64,000 nt of DNA from Candidatus Eremiobacterota bacterium (GCA_019235885.1 JAFAKB010000071.1:1-64000); one strand, 5' to 3'. Positions 1 through 9,054 are shown, counted from the first letter of the stretch. Numbers and translations are program-made. Notes: a model not told the origin generated them from the sequence alone.

Positions 1-1139
1 GGGAAGAGGCCGAACAGTTTCGCCGGGTTCGTCGACGCGAGGGCGACGAACTGGTTCAGCCCGATCACGCCTTTGTTGACGCCGTGCTCGTAGAGGATCG
101 CGACCCGGTCTTCGATGGTCGGCGCGCCGTTGGGGATCTTCGAGAAGTCGTCCTTGCCCAGCTCTTTCTGCCCGCAGTTGTTGAACGAGCAGTGGTCCGA
201 GCCGAAGGCATGCAGCTCGCCGTTCTTGAGCTTCTTGAGCAGGACTTGCTGGTCGCGCTTCTCGCGCAGCGGCGGCGACATCACGTAGTTCGCCGCGGCG
301 AAGTTCGGGCGGTCATAGTCGCTCACGTCGCAGACGAGGTACTGCGGGCAGGTCTCGCCGTAGATCGGGAGCCCGCGCTTGCGCCCGTCGCTGATCGCGT
401 CGGCCGCCATCGCGCTCGAGACGTGCACGACGTACAGCGGCGCGCCCGCGACTTCCGCGAGCCGGATCGCGCGCGAGGTCGCTTCGCCTTCGAGCTCGAC
501 GGGCCGCGTAAGCGCGTGGTACTTCGGCGCGGTCTGTCCGGCCGCCAGCGCCTCCTTCACCGTCACCTCGATGACGTCGCCGTTCTCGGCATGCACCTGC
601 ACCAGCCCGCCGGCCTTCGCGGCCGCTTTGAGCACCTTGAAGATCGTCTCGTCGTCGACTTGCAGCACGTGCTTGTAGGCCATAAAGACCTTGAACGAGT
701 TGACGCCCTCGCGCACGATCATCTGCGGGATCTCTTCGATCGTCTCCGGCCGCCCGTCGGCGATCGTCAGGTGGAACGCGTAGTCGATCGCCGCTTTGCC
801 GGCCGCTTTGCGGTGCCACATCGCGAGCGAGTTCGCGAGCGAGTCGCCTTTCTGGTGCAGCGCGAAGTCGACGATCGTCGTCGTCCCGCCCAGCGCCGCG
901 GCGACCGTGCCGCTGGCGAAGTCGTCGATCGTCGTGGTTCCGCCGAACGGCATGTCCAGGTGCGTGTGCGGGTCGATGAAGCCGGGGAAGACGTACGCGC
1001 CCGACGCGTCGACCGTCTCGTGCCCGAGCTCGCCGATCGTGCGCGCGATCGCGGTGACGGTTCCGTCCTCGACCAGGACGTCGGCGGGGAAGACGTCGGT
1101 CGCGGTGACGACCGTGCCGCCTCTTACGACGGTACTGAT
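1..1139 (-). CDS. hydA: Dihydropyrimidinase / D-hydantoinase, 3' end cut by window
   Basis: Cytosolic amidohydrolase that opens the ring of dihydrouracil or dihydrothymine (or a hydantoin), the second step of reductive pyrimidine breakdown. About 379 codons are visible; the family is near 460, so the C-terminus lies outside the window. The metal-binding DPHTHLD motif comes at about residue 57, the usual carbamylated-lysine region reads FKVFMAYK, and a later metal ligand lies in FGSDHCSF. The reading frame overlaps the end of preA by 16 bases. No ATG, GTG or TTG lies in frame before the first metal motif. The best start by homology is an ATC codon at 1139-1137, five bases after a purine-rich AGAGAGG. 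Either a rare start codon is used or the sequence has an error. The family call is firm, the start is not. Confidence 0.9.
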   Translation of the reverse strand, partial: MSTVVRGGTVVTATDVFPADVLVEDGTVTAIARTIGELGHETVDASGAYVFPGFIDPHTHLDMPFGGTTTIDDFASGTVAAALGGTTTIVDFALHQKGDSLANSLAMWHRKAAGKAAIDYAFHLTIADGRPETIEEIPQMIVREGVNSFKVFMAYKHVLQVDDETIFKVLKAAAKAGGLVQVHAENGDVIEVTVKEALAAGQTAPKYHALTRPVELEGEATSRAIRLAEVAGAPLYVVHVSSAMAADAISDGRKRGLPIYGETCPQYLVCDVSDYDRPNFAAANYVMSPPLREKRDQQVLLKKLKNGELHAFGSDHCSFNNCGQKELGKDDFSKIPNGAPTIEDRVAILYEHGVNKGVIGLNQFVALASTNPAKLFGLF

Positions 1140-2377
1140 GTGAGCCTCTCTCTCCAGGTGTGAACGGTGTCGCCGGCGTCGACGCGCACCATCTCGATGC
1201 AGTCCACCACCGGGCAGACCATCTGGCATAGGTTGCAGCCGACGCAGTGCTCCTCGTCGACGACCGGCGCGAGCTTTGGGTCGGCCGGGCGGTCGATGCA
1301 CTGGTGCGCGGCGTCCTCGCAGGCGATGTAGCACTTGTTGCAGCGGATGCAAAGGTCGGGGTCGATCCGCGCGACGATCTTGTAGTCGAGGTTGAGATCG
1401 TTCCAGTCGACGAAGCGCGGGACCGTCTTGCCGACGATCTCGCGGACCGAGGCGACGCCGCGCGCGTCGAGGTAGTTGTTCAATCCGTCGATCATGTCGC
1501 CGACGATCCGGAAGCCGTGGTGCATCACCGCCGTGCAGACCTGCACCGTCGACGAGCCCATTAGCATGAACTCAACCGCGTCGCGCCAGTCGGAGATCCC
1601 GCCGATCCCCGAGATCGGGATACCGACCTGTGCGTCCTTCGCGCACGCGCCGACCATGTTGAGCGCGATCGGCTTCACCGCCGGGCCGCAGTAGCCGCCG
1701 TGCGAGGACTGCCGGTCGACGTGCGGGATCGGCAGCCAGGTGTCCAGGTCGACGCCGATCAGCGAGTTGATCGTGTTGATCAGGCTGATCGCGTCGGCGC
1801 CGCCCTTCGCCGCCGCGCGCGCGGCGTAGCGCACGTCGGTGACGTTCGGCGTGAGCTTCACGATGACGGGGACGTGCGCGGCCTCCTTCGCCCAGCGCGT
1901 CACCATCTCGATCAATTCGGGGTCTTGCCCGACCGCCGCGCCCTGCCCGCGCTCCGACATCCCGTGCGGGCAGCCGAAGTTTAGCTCGAAGCCGTCGACC
2001 GGCACCGTCTCGCAGCGCGCGATCAGCTCGTGCCAGCTGGCCTGCGTGCACTCGGTCATCAGCGAAACGACGATCGCGCGGTCGGGATACGCCGCCTTGC
2101 ATTCCGCGATCTCGCGCAAGTTGTCTTCGAGCGGACGGTCGGTGATGAGCTCGATGTTGTTCATCCCGGCCATGCGGTACGCGCCGACGTTCATCCCGGC
2201 GAAGCGCGAGGTGACGTTCACGATCGGCTCGAGCGCGAGCGTCTTCCACACCGCGCCGCCCCAGCCGGCGGCGAACGCGCGCATCACCTGATAGCCCGAG
2301 TTCGTCGGCGGCGCGGAGGCGAGCCAGAACGGGTTCGGGCTGCGAATTCCAGCCAGATCGATCGACAGGTCGGCCAT
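1124..2377 (-). CDS. preA: NAD-dependent dihydropyrimidine dehydrogenase subunit PreA
   Basis: Catalytic subunit that reduces uracil or thymine to the 5,6-dihydro form (or runs in reverse) with electrons from its partner PreT. The N-terminal 320 residues form the FMN-binding dihydroorotate-dehydrogenase-like barrel, with the conserved NFGCPHGM stretch. The C-terminus carries two 4Fe-4S motifs, CIRCNKC with a later C, and CVGCNLCQMVCP. At 417 aa it has normal length. Its ATG shares one base with the TGA of preT, and its 3' end overlaps hydA, so the three genes form one coupled operon. Confidence 0.95.
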   Translation of the reverse strand: MADLSIDLAGIRSPNPFWLASAPPTNSGYQVMRAFAAGWGGAVWKTLALEPIVNVTSRFAGMNVGAYRMAGMNNIELITDRPLEDNLREIAECKAAYPDRAIVVSLMTECTQASWHELIARCETVPVDGFELNFGCPHGMSERGQGAAVGQDPELIEMVTRWAKEAAHVPVIVKLTPNVTDVRYAARAAAKGGADAISLINTINSLIGVDLDTWLPIPHVDRQSSHGGYCGPAVKPIALNMVGACAKDAQVGIPISGIGGISDWRDAVEFMLMGSSTVQVCTAVMHHGFRIVGDMIDGLNNYLDARGVASVREIVGKTVPRFVDWNDLNLDYKIVARIDPDLCIRCNKCYIACEDAAHQCIDRPADPKLAPVVDEEHCVGCNLCQMVCPVVDCIEMVRVDAGDTVHTWRERLTSVPS

Positions 2378-3726
2378 CAGCGCACCTCCGCGCGCAGCGC
2401 TGCGTCGGCGCTCTGCGCCGCGATCTTCCCGCGCTGCGCCGCTTCGACGACCATCGCGTCGACGCCGCCCGGGACGAACATGCAGTCGCCGGCGGCGAAG
2501 ACGTTCGGGCGGTTGGTGCGCATGTGCTCGTCGACGAGCGCGATCCCGTTGACGTCGTGCGTGACGCCGAACGCGTCGAACAGCGCGGTGTGCCGCGTCT
2601 GGCCGATCGCCAGGATGACCGTGTCGGCCGCGACGACGCGCTCGGTGCCGGGGAGCGGTCGCGCGCTGTTGTCCGGTGCGGTCGAGATCAGCTCGAGTCC
2701 CGCGACCCGCCCGTCACGCACGAGGATCCGCTTCGGCAGCACGTACGTGCGAAACTCGACGCCTTCGACCTGCGCGAACTCCACCTCGAAATCGTACGCG
2801 GTCATCCGCTCCGCGCCGCGCCGGTAGTACATCGTCACGGAGGGAACACCAAGCCGGCGCGAGCAGGTCGCCGCGTCGATCGCGGTGTTGCCGCCGCCGA
2901 TGATCGCGACGGCGTCGCCGAGCACGCCGACGTCGCCGCCCATCTTCGCGACGCGGATGAAGTCCAGCGCATCCCACACGCCGATTGCATCTTCGCCTTC
3001 GATCCCGAGGCGCGGCACGTTCCCCATTCCGACCGTCAGCACCACCGCATCGTGCTGCGCGAGCACGTCCTCCGCGGAGATCGTCTCGCCGACCGCGACG
3101 CCGGTGCGGATCTCCACGCCGAGCGCGCGCACCTGCTCGACCTCCCACAGCGCGATCTCGGCCGGGAGGCGAAACGGAACGATGCCGTACGTGTCCAGCC
3201 CGCCCGCCGCCTCGTCGCGCTCGAAGATCGTCACCGCGTGCCCCATCCGCGCGAGCTCGCGCGCCGCCGCAAGCCCCGCCGGACCTCCGCCGACCACGGC
3301 CACGCGCTTTCCGCTCGGCGGTCCGGGCTCGAAGAGCCGCACGTTCTCGCGGATCGCCCAGTCGGTCGCGTAGCGCTGCAGGTCGCCGATCCGGATGGGG
3401 TTGTGGTCGGCGTTGTAGACGCAGGCGCCCTCGCAGAGCTGGTCGGTCGGGCAGACGCGCGCGCAGCTGGCGCCGACCGGGTTCGCGTCCATGATCGTCT
3501 GCGCGCTGCCGAGCAGATCGCCGGTCGCGATGCGGCCGATGAAGCGCGGCACGTCGATCGAGGTCGGGCACGCGCGGGTGCAGGGCGCGTCGTAGCAGTT
3601 GAGGCAGCGGTTCGCCTCGATCTCGACTTCCATGCGGGACAACCGCTTCGCGATCGGCGGCCCCAAGCTCACTGACGGAAAAGCCAAGCATCCTCCAAGC
3701 GCGGAGAGACGTCGTTGAAGCGTCAT
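2377..3726 (-). CDS. preT: Dihydropyrimidine dehydrogenase subunit PreT
   Basis: Flavoprotein that passes electrons from NAD(P)H to PreA. It resembles the small subunit of glutamate synthase. N-terminal Fe-S cysteines appear as CLNCYDAPCTRACP and CARVCPTDQLCEGAC (residues about 41-100), then the FAD dinucleotide fold GGGPAGLAAAREL and the pyridine-nucleotide fold GGGNTAIDAA. The 449-aa frame starts at ATG 3726; a second ATG at 3633 lies only nine codons before the first cysteine. The upstream start is preferred because the residues between (PPIAKRL...EANRCL) look like the family N-terminus. First gene of the preT-preA-hydA operon, divergent from the oxidoreductase at 3776. Confidence 0.93.
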   Translation of the reverse strand: MTLQRRLSALGGCLAFPSVSLGPPIAKRLSRMEVEIEANRCLNCYDAPCTRACPTSIDVPRFIGRIATGDLLGSAQTIMDANPVGASCARVCPTDQLCEGACVYNADHNPIRIGDLQRYATDWAIRENVRLFEPGPPSGKRVAVVGGGPAGLAAARELARMGHAVTIFERDEAAGGLDTYGIVPFRLPAEIALWEVEQVRALGVEIRTGVAVGETISAEDVLAQHDAVVLTVGMGNVPRLGIEGEDAIGVWDALDFIRVAKMGGDVGVLGDAVAIIGGGNTAIDAATCSRRLGVPSVTMYYRRGAERMTAYDFEVEFAQVEGVEFRTYVLPKRILVRDGRVAGLELISTAPDNSARPLPGTERVVAADTVILAIGQTRHTALFDAFGVTHDVNGIALVDEHMRTNRPNVFAAGDCMFVPGGVDAMVVEAAQRGKIAAQSADAALRAEVR

Positions 3727-3775
3727 TCACGCTCGCCGGTAGGCGCTCCCGGTGCGGTGCTCGTACCGAGCGGGG

Positions 3776-4789
3776 ATGCGAGCCGTCCGCCTCCACGAGA
3801 TCGACCGCGAGCGCGGTCCCCAGCTCTTCCGCGTCGAGCAGGTCGACGATCCGCAGCCCGGCCGCGGCGAGACGCTCGTGAAGATCCGGCGCGCGGCCTT
3901 CAACCGCCGCGACGTCTTCATCAGCCAGGGACTCTACCCCGGGATCCAGCTTCCGTGCATTCCGGGCTCCGACGGCGCCGGCACCGTCGTGGTGCACGGC
4001 GAGGGTGTGAACGGGCCGCCGGCCGGGACGCGGGTGGTGATCGATCCGACGCTGGGCTGGGGCCCCGACCAGCGCGTCTGGCGGCGCAGTGGGCAGGTCC
4101 TCGGCATGCCGCATCAGGGCACGTTCGCGGAGTACATCGCCGTGCCGGCCGAAAACGTGCACCCCGCGCCGCCCTCGTTGAGCGACGACGAAGCGGCGGC
4201 GATCCCGCTCGCCGGCGTGACCGCGTACCGCGCGCTCGTCTACCGCGGAGGCTGCACGAAGGACGACGTCGTGTTGATCACCGGCATCGGCGGCGGCGTG
4301 CAAACGTTCGTGCTGCTGTTCGCGAAGAAGATCGGCGCGAAGGTGATCGTCACCTCGTCGAGCGACGAGAAGCTCGAGCGCGCGAAAGCAATGGGCGCCG
4401 ACGTGGCGATCAACTACAAGGCCAACGAGAAGTGGGAGAAGGAGGTCGCCGCGGTCGACGGCGGCCCGAGCCTGGTCGTCGACTCCGCCGGCGGCGACAC
4501 GCTCGCAAAGGCGCTGAACGTCACCCGCTACGGCGGCCGCGTCGTGATCTACGGCGGCACGCAAGGCGACGCGAAAATCCGCCCGTTCTCGGTCTTCTGG
4601 AAGCAGCTCGACGTAATGGGCTCCTCGATGGGCTCGCCGCGAGACTTCACCGACATGCTGGCGATGTTCGATGGATCGATTAAGCCGGCGATCGACCGCG
4701 TCTATCCGATCGATGAAGTAGCCGCAGCGGCCGAATCGGTGGACAAGGGCGCGCAGTTCGGGAAGGTGCTGCTCGCGGTGAGCGGTTGA
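3776..4789 (+). CDS. Zinc-independent MDR-family oxidoreductase (quinone oxidoreductase-like)
   Basis: Medium-chain dehydrogenase/reductase. The GroES-like N-terminal domain (about 1-130) keeps the NRRDVFISQG and PGSDGAGTV signatures. The Rossmann domain that follows has GIGGGVQTFVLLFAKKIGA in the NAD(P)H-binding position. The catalytic zinc cysteine and histidine of true alcohol dehydrogenases are not evident, which favours a quinone or enoyl reductase role; the substrate cannot be read from sequence. The start at 3776 is chosen over an ATG-less extension because MRAVRLHEID is the family N-terminus. Divergent from preT across about 50 bp. Confidence 0.85.
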   Translation: MRAVRLHEIDRERGPQLFRVEQVDDPQPGRGETLVKIRRAAFNRRDVFISQGLYPGIQLPCIPGSDGAGTVVVHGEGVNGPPAGTRVVIDPTLGWGPDQRVWRRSGQVLGMPHQGTFAEYIAVPAENVHPAPPSLSDDEAAAIPLAGVTAYRALVYRGGCTKDDVVLITGIGGGVQTFVLLFAKKIGAKVIVTSSSDEKLERAKAMGADVAINYKANEKWEKEVAAVDGGPSLVVDSAGGDTLAKALNVTRYGGRVVIYGGTQGDAKIRPFSVFWKQLDVMGSSMGSPRDFTDMLAMFDGSIKPAIDRVYPIDEVAAAAESVDKGAQFGKVLLAVSG

Positions 4790-4864
4790 AGCGCTCCGCG
4801 TAACGCTGAGAGCGCGCTCCGCGGTGAAACGAACTCCGTGAGCCGGCGGTAGAGCGCGCGCGTG

Positions 4865-5572
4865 ATGGATCGCGGTGCGGTCGTGCTCTCGGTGCGCGGG
4901 TTGAGGCGGCGATTCGGGAGCGTCGAAGCGGTCGCCGGCATCGACCTTGACGTCGCGCGCGGCGAAGTGGTCGCATTGCTGGGCCCGAACGGGGCGGGAA
5001 AGACGACGACCCTCGCGTGCATCGGCGCGCTCCTCTCACCGAGCGCCGGGGCCATTTCCGTCGCTGGCGCGACGAAACGCACCGAGCGGGAACGGCGCGT
5101 GGCGTACGTCCCCGAGCTGCCGGTCGTGTACGACGACCTTACTCCGGCGGAGCACTTGCGATTCGTTGCGGCCGCACGCCGGCTGACCGACGCCGACGCG
5201 ACGGTGTCGCAGGCGCTCGAGCGCACCGGGTTGAGCGCGTTGCGCGACCGGCCGGCAGGGACGCTGTCGAAGGGAAACCGCCAGCGCTTGTGTTTGGCGG
5301 GCGCGCTGCTTGCGCGCGCCGACCTCGTGCTGCTCGATGAGCCGAGCGCGGGACTCGATCCGGCGGCGCAGCATGCGCTGGTCGGGCTCGTGCGCGATCT
5401 CGCTGCCAGCGGCGCCGGGGTCGTCGTCAGCACGCACGCGCTGGCGACGGCGTTCGAAGCGGCGGATCGCATCATGGTGCTCGTCGCGGGACGCATCGTG
5501 CTCGACGAGCCGGTGGCGCGCTTTGCGACGCTCGAAGCGCTGCGCACGGCGTATCTCGGCGTCGCCGCATGA
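4865..5572 (+). CDS. ABC transporter ATP-binding protein
   Basis: ATPase subunit of an ABC-2-type exporter. Visible motifs are Walker A GPNGAGKTTT (about residue 40), signature LSKGNRQRL, Walker B LVLLDEPSAGLDP and the H-loop STHAL. At 235 aa it is typical of the drug/antibiotic or gliding-type exporters. A GTG immediately precedes the ATG used here. The stop overlaps the ATG of the permease gene as ATGA, so the two subunits are translated together. Substrate unknown. Confidence 0.93.
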   Translation: MDRGAVVLSVRGLRRRFGSVEAVAGIDLDVARGEVVALLGPNGAGKTTTLACIGALLSPSAGAISVAGATKRTERERRVAYVPELPVVYDDLTPAEHLRFVAAARRLTDADATVSQALERTGLSALRDRPAGTLSKGNRQRLCLAGALLARADLVLLDEPSAGLDPAAQHALVGLVRDLAASGAGVVVSTHALATAFEAADRIMVLVAGRIVLDEPVARFATLEALRTAYLGVAA

Positions 5573-6780
5573 CCGCCTCGCTGCTGCGGTTCGAGGCGAC
5601 GATCGCGCGCGCGGCGGCGCGTCGTGCCGTGCGGCATCCGACGCGCCGCACGCTGTGGAGCACCGTCGGTGCGCTGGCAGTCATCGCGTTCGCCGTCGAG
5701 GTCGTCACGTCGCCGAACGCGGCGCGCACGCTCGGCGCCTGGTCGCCGACCCCGGTGCTCGTCCTTGCGGTCTGCGTCGTCGTCCTCGCGCTCGCGGCGC
5801 TCGCCGGACGGCACACGTCGCTGACATACGGCACGCGCGCGGCCGATACGGTCTGGTGGCGCTACGCCGGCGTCACGACGCAGGAGGGGCAGCGCGCGAC
5901 GACGGCGGTGCTTGCAGTTCGCGCGACCGCGACCGTCGCGGCCGTCGCCGCACCGCTCGGCGTGCTGTTCGCGTCGGTCGACCCGGCACGGGCGGGCAGC
6001 ATCATCTTGATGGCGGTAGCGGCGATCGGCGTGGCGCCCCTGAGCGTAGTAACATCGTCGCTGACGGCGTTCCGAACGTCTGACGACTCGCGCGCCCGTG
6101 CGCGCGACGTCGTGCCGAACGAGCGTTGGCGCGCACGCGTTCCGCGCGGCCTTGCGGCGGCGCGCTGGCTCATCGCTCGGCGCCGCGGTGAAGCGCTCGT
6201 TCCGTTGGTGCATTTTCTGGGCGGTGCGCTTCTCGGAGCGGTGCTGCCGTTCGCCGCCGCGCGAGCCGGGGGCCAGACGACCGCGCTCGCGGTCGTCGTC
6301 GGCGGATTCGCATTGCTCGTCGACGGTGCGCTGCGCCGCACGACCGCGCCGGCAACGCTGCTCACGCCGTGGTGGCGCGCCGCGCTCGGCACGTCCGCAC
6401 GCGCGATCGCGGTGTGGGCGTTCGCCGACGCGGTCCAGGTCGCCGCATTCGCCGCAGCCGCCGCGCCGGCGCTCGGGATCGCGATCGGAAAGCCGCTGCT
6501 CGGTGTCGCCGCCGTGCCGCTCGTCGTCCTCACGCCGGTCGCGTCACGCTTGATCTCGTTGTCCGTCGACGTCTTCTTTTCGCGCGACCGCCGCGGCCCG
6601 GGTGCGTTCGTGCGCGTGGTGCTAACCTCCGCGCTCGCGGTGCTCGTCGTGCTCGCCTCGTTGTCCGCGGGCGCACGCGCAGGGGCGCCGGCGGCACTCG
6701 CAACCGCGACCGCGCTGGTCGCAGCCTACGCCGTAGCGGCGGCGGCATTCTGCGAATGGCGGCTGAGCGCGGCCGTCTGA
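5569..6780 (+). CDS. ABC transporter permease-like integral membrane protein
   Basis: A 403-aa alanine- and valine-rich protein with many hydrophobic segments, in two blocks (about residues 35-160 and 210-400) separated by an arginine-rich loop. Family membership is inferred from the directly overlapping ATP-binding gene and overall topology; I see no diagnostic motif. It would form the membrane channel of the exporter. The two-block arrangement suits a single polypeptide carrying six or more helices per half. Convergent with the MBL/Nudix operon. Confidence 0.75.
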   Translation: MTASLLRFEATIARAAARRAVRHPTRRTLWSTVGALAVIAFAVEVVTSPNAARTLGAWSPTPVLVLAVCVVVLALAALAGRHTSLTYGTRAADTVWWRYAGVTTQEGQRATTAVLAVRATATVAAVAAPLGVLFASVDPARAGSIILMAVAAIGVAPLSVVTSSLTAFRTSDDSRARARDVVPNERWRARVPRGLAAARWLIARRRGEALVPLVHFLGGALLGAVLPFAAARAGGQTTALAVVVGGFALLVDGALRRTTAPATLLTPWWRAALGTSARAIAVWAFADAVQVAAFAAAAAPALGIAIGKPLLGVAAVPLVVLTPVASRLISLSVDVFFSRDRRGPGAFVRVVLTSALAVLVVLASLSAGARAGAPAALATATALVAAYAVAAAAFCEWRLSAAV

Positions 6781-6851
6781 CCGGCCGCGCTCACGTTCCC
6801 CGTAGCCTTTCGAGAAATGCGCGGGAGCGAACGACGTGGGCGAGCATGACG

Positions 6852-6935
6852 TTATACCATGTTGCACAGCACCAGCAAGGTGATCGCGAAGGCGAAGACG
6901 CCGTCCGAGAACGACTCGAAGCGTCCTTTGTTCAC
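6852..6935 (-). pseudogene. Remnant of a TMEM175/DUF1211-family channel gene
   Basis: A 27-codon frame starting at GTG 6935, overlapping the TGA of the MBL hydrolase, reads RFESFSDGVFAFAITLLVL. This is the hallmark first helix (FSD motif) of TMEM175-type potassium channels, which are about 200 aa. It stops at TAA 6854-6852 just after that helix, and I see no continuation in any frame before the convergent permease gene. The likely history is a once-complete downstream gene of the nudix-MBL operon that lost its 3' part. A functional 27-aa peptide is less likely. Confidence 0.6.
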
Positions 6936-7870
6936 GCGAGTGCGTAACGCAGCAGTGGCTCGGCGACTTCGAAGCCGAGCTCTGCGCGGATCACGTCGGC
7001 GCCGAGGTTGCGGTCGAGCTTCGAGAGGTCGGGGTTGAGAATCGCCGCTTCCTGGGCGGTCGCTTCGCGTTCAACCGCTTTGCTTCGGACGCGGCCTTCG
7101 TGCTCGAACGCGAGCAGGTATGCGAGGATTTGCCGTCCGGCCGCGGGCCAGAGTCGCTTGTCGACGCCGGCGTAGATTCGTTCGACGAGCTGCGGGATCG
7201 TCGTCGGGCCGGTGGCGAGCGCGTCGACGATTTGGCGCTCACGTTGCTCGCGGTGCGCGATGTACTCCTCCAGCTTGGCGCGCACGTCGCGCATCTCCGG
7301 GCCGTGGCCGCCGTAGATCGCGCTCGCGTTGCCGTACTCCTCGCGCAGGCGCCGCAGCGTGCGCTGGTAGGTCCGCATCTCGCCGCCGGGCGGTGCGACG
7401 ACGACGTAACTGTTCCCGATCACGACGTCGCCGGTGAAGAGCGCGCGCTCGTCGTCGAGCACGAAGACGAGATGATCGCGCGCGTGGCCCGGCGCGTGCA
7501 GCACAGTGAACGACGCGTCCTCGAACGAGAGCCGCTCGCCGTCCGCCAGCTCGCGGTCATGCGGAAACTTCGCCTCCGGATGCGCGAGCACGGGCGCGCC
7601 GGTCGCTACGGCGAGCGGCGCTGCGCCGGGAAAATGATCGGGATGCCCGTGCGTCACTAGAATCGCCGCGTACGAAGAATCGCGCTCGCGCGACGCGGCG
7701 AGAAAGGCGTCGCGCTGCGCGTCGTCGACCGGACCCGGATCGATCGCGACCAGCCTTTTCGGGCCGACGCGCACGACGTAACCGTTGGTGCCGTCGAGCG
7801 TCATCGGCGAGGGATTGTTCGCGCGTAGCCGCGTCACGCGCGCGCTCAGCAAGGCCGGCGCGTGCGTCAC
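6932..7870 (-). CDS. MBL-fold metallo-hydrolase, LACTB2-like
   Basis: Cytosolic metallo-beta-lactamase-fold hydrolase of 312 aa. The zinc motif THGHPDH (about residues 72-78) is followed by the later metal ligands HAPGHARDH and FTGDVV. The C-terminal 90 residues (QIVDALATGPTTIPQLVERIY...) match the winged-helix extension of the LACTB2/endoribonuclease-like branch. The GTG start at 7870 overlaps the TGA of the Nudix gene; a longer frame upstream is only the antisense-like arginine-rich read of that gene. Substrate unknown: small thioesters or RNA are both possible in this branch. Confidence 0.85.
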   Translation of the reverse strand: MTHAPALLSARVTRLRANNPSPMTLDGTNGYVVRVGPKRLVAIDPGPVDDAQRDAFLAASRERDSSYAAILVTHGHPDHFPGAAPLAVATGAPVLAHPEAKFPHDRELADGERLSFEDASFTVLHAPGHARDHLVFVLDDERALFTGDVVIGNSYVVVAPPGGEMRTYQRTLRRLREEYGNASAIYGGHGPEMRDVRAKLEEYIAHREQRERQIVDALATGPTTIPQLVERIYAGVDKRLWPAAGRQILAYLLAFEHEGRVRSKAVEREATAQEAAILNPDLSKLDRNLGADVIRAELGFEVAEPLLRYALA

Positions 7871-8595
7871 CACGCGTTCTCCAGCTCCGGAATCATCACG
7901 AACGTCGGCCCGGGCTGTACTTCCGGCGTCACGGTGACGATCGCTTTCGCGCGCGCGAACGCGAGCAGCTGCGACACGGTGCGGTACGGCGCGATCCGTT
8001 CCAAGTGTTTGATCGTCGGAAAGATCAGCCCGATCTCGCCGCGCTCGTGCAGCGCGAGCGCTTCGAGCGGGCGCAGCCACCGGCCGTCGTGCACTTCGCT
8101 CGTGTCGGCTTCGGCGACTTGGTCTTCGGGCGCGCGCGCTACGAAGAAGCGCGCGTCGAACCGGCGCGTCGCCAGCTCCGCCTTCGGCGTGATCCAGCGC
8201 GAGAAGTAGACGAACTGCGAGGCGTCAACTGCGACGCCGAGGCGCTCCAGCACCGCGCCGAAAGCGATCTCGCCGGCCAGCATCGCGCGCCGCGCTTCCC
8301 GTAGCGCGCCGGCGTCGACCGGGCGGTCGGCGAAGAGCAGGCCGACTTCCTCGAACGTCTCCCGCGCGGCGGTCATCGCGTAGGCGGGCTCGACCGCGCC
8401 GGCCGAACCGTGCAGCCGCTGCGCCGCTTCGTGCCGGTCCGCCTCGTCCACCCGGCCGCCCGGGAAGACGTACCGGTCCGGCAGGAACACCGCGCCGACA
8501 CCGCGCCGCACCATGAAGACCTGCAAGCCCTCGCTCGCGTCGCGTCCGACGATCACGGTGGCGGCGTCGCGTACCTCGGCGGCCGGCTCCCTCAC
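7867..8595 (-). CDS. Nudix hydrolase (NUDT7/19-like)
   Basis: A 242-aa Nudix protein. The box is recognisable as VFPGGRVDEAD, an insertion of about 30 residues, then AARETFEEVGLLF. That spacing between the glycine and the REXXEE part is typical of the CoA-type NUDT7/NUDT19 group, so a CoA or acyl-CoA pyrophosphatase role is a reasonable guess. GTG at 8595 is chosen because the sequence before it is low-complexity and lies in the promoter region shared with the divergent gene at 8635. It is followed with a 4-base overlap by the MBL hydrolase. Confidence 0.82.
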   Translation of the reverse strand: MREPAAEVRDAATVIVGRDASEGLQVFMVRRGVGAVFLPDRYVFPGGRVDEADRHEAAQRLHGSAGAVEPAYAMTAARETFEEVGLLFADRPVDAGALREARRAMLAGEIAFGAVLERLGVAVDASQFVYFSRWITPKAELATRRFDARFFVARAPEDQVAEADTSEVHDGRWLRPLEALALHERGEIGLIFPTIKHLERIAPYRTVSQLLAFARAKAIVTVTPEVQPGPTFVMIPELENAW

Positions 8596-8634
8596 CGGAA
8601 CCCCGCGTGGGCCAAGGCGCGTTCCTTCTCTGCA

Positions 8635-9054
8635 ATGCGTCCGTCTCTCATCGTCACCTCGGCACTCGTTCTCGCTCTCGGTGCGACGACACTCGCGGGA
8701 GCCCAGTCGACCCCCGCCCCGGCTGCGGCGCCGACCCCGATTCCGGTCCCGACCGTGCCGCCGAGCACGCCGAACTCGCAGGTGCTGCAGACGATCCTGA
8801 ACGTCGGCCAGCAGATTCTGCAGCGCCAAGCGATCAACGCGCGCAACAACGTGCGCGGGACGGTCTCGTACTTCAAGCATTTCGACATGCAGGTCCAGTG
8901 CGGGCCGAACTGCTACCGCAACGTCCGCCTGCACCAGGGAACGGTCATCAACCCGCGCGGCGCCACGCCGGGCGCCGGCACGTACGTCGACGTGAACGGC
9001 CGCACCGACCCCAACGGCACGCTCGAAGCCGACAACATCACGATCCAGCAGTAG
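8635..9054 (+). CDS. Small secreted protein of unknown function
   Basis: 139 aa. A clear Sec signal peptide (MRPSLIVTSALVLALGATT, cleavage near AGA-QS) leads into a proline/alanine linker. A compact 65-residue domain follows, containing CGPNCYRNVRLHQGTVI and a glycine-rich end, reminiscent of small OB-fold periplasmic domains (DUF5666-like). The pair of cysteines could form a disulfide. It is divergent from the Nudix gene across about 40 bp and lies 31 bp before the RpiB-like gene. Confidence 0.7.
   Translation: MRPSLIVTSALVLALGATTLAGAQSTPAPAAAPTPIPVPTVPPSTPNSQVLQTILNVGQQILQRQAINARNNVRGTVSYFKHFDMQVQCGPNCYRNVRLHQGTVINPRGATPGAGTYVDVNGRTDPNGTLEADNITIQQ

Noticed and set aside
84-1163. Long plus-strand frame opposite hydA
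   Set aside because: Arginine/valine-rich mirror of a real gene in high-GC DNA; no domain, and hydA on the other strand is clear. The same applies to many long opposite-strand frames across the window.
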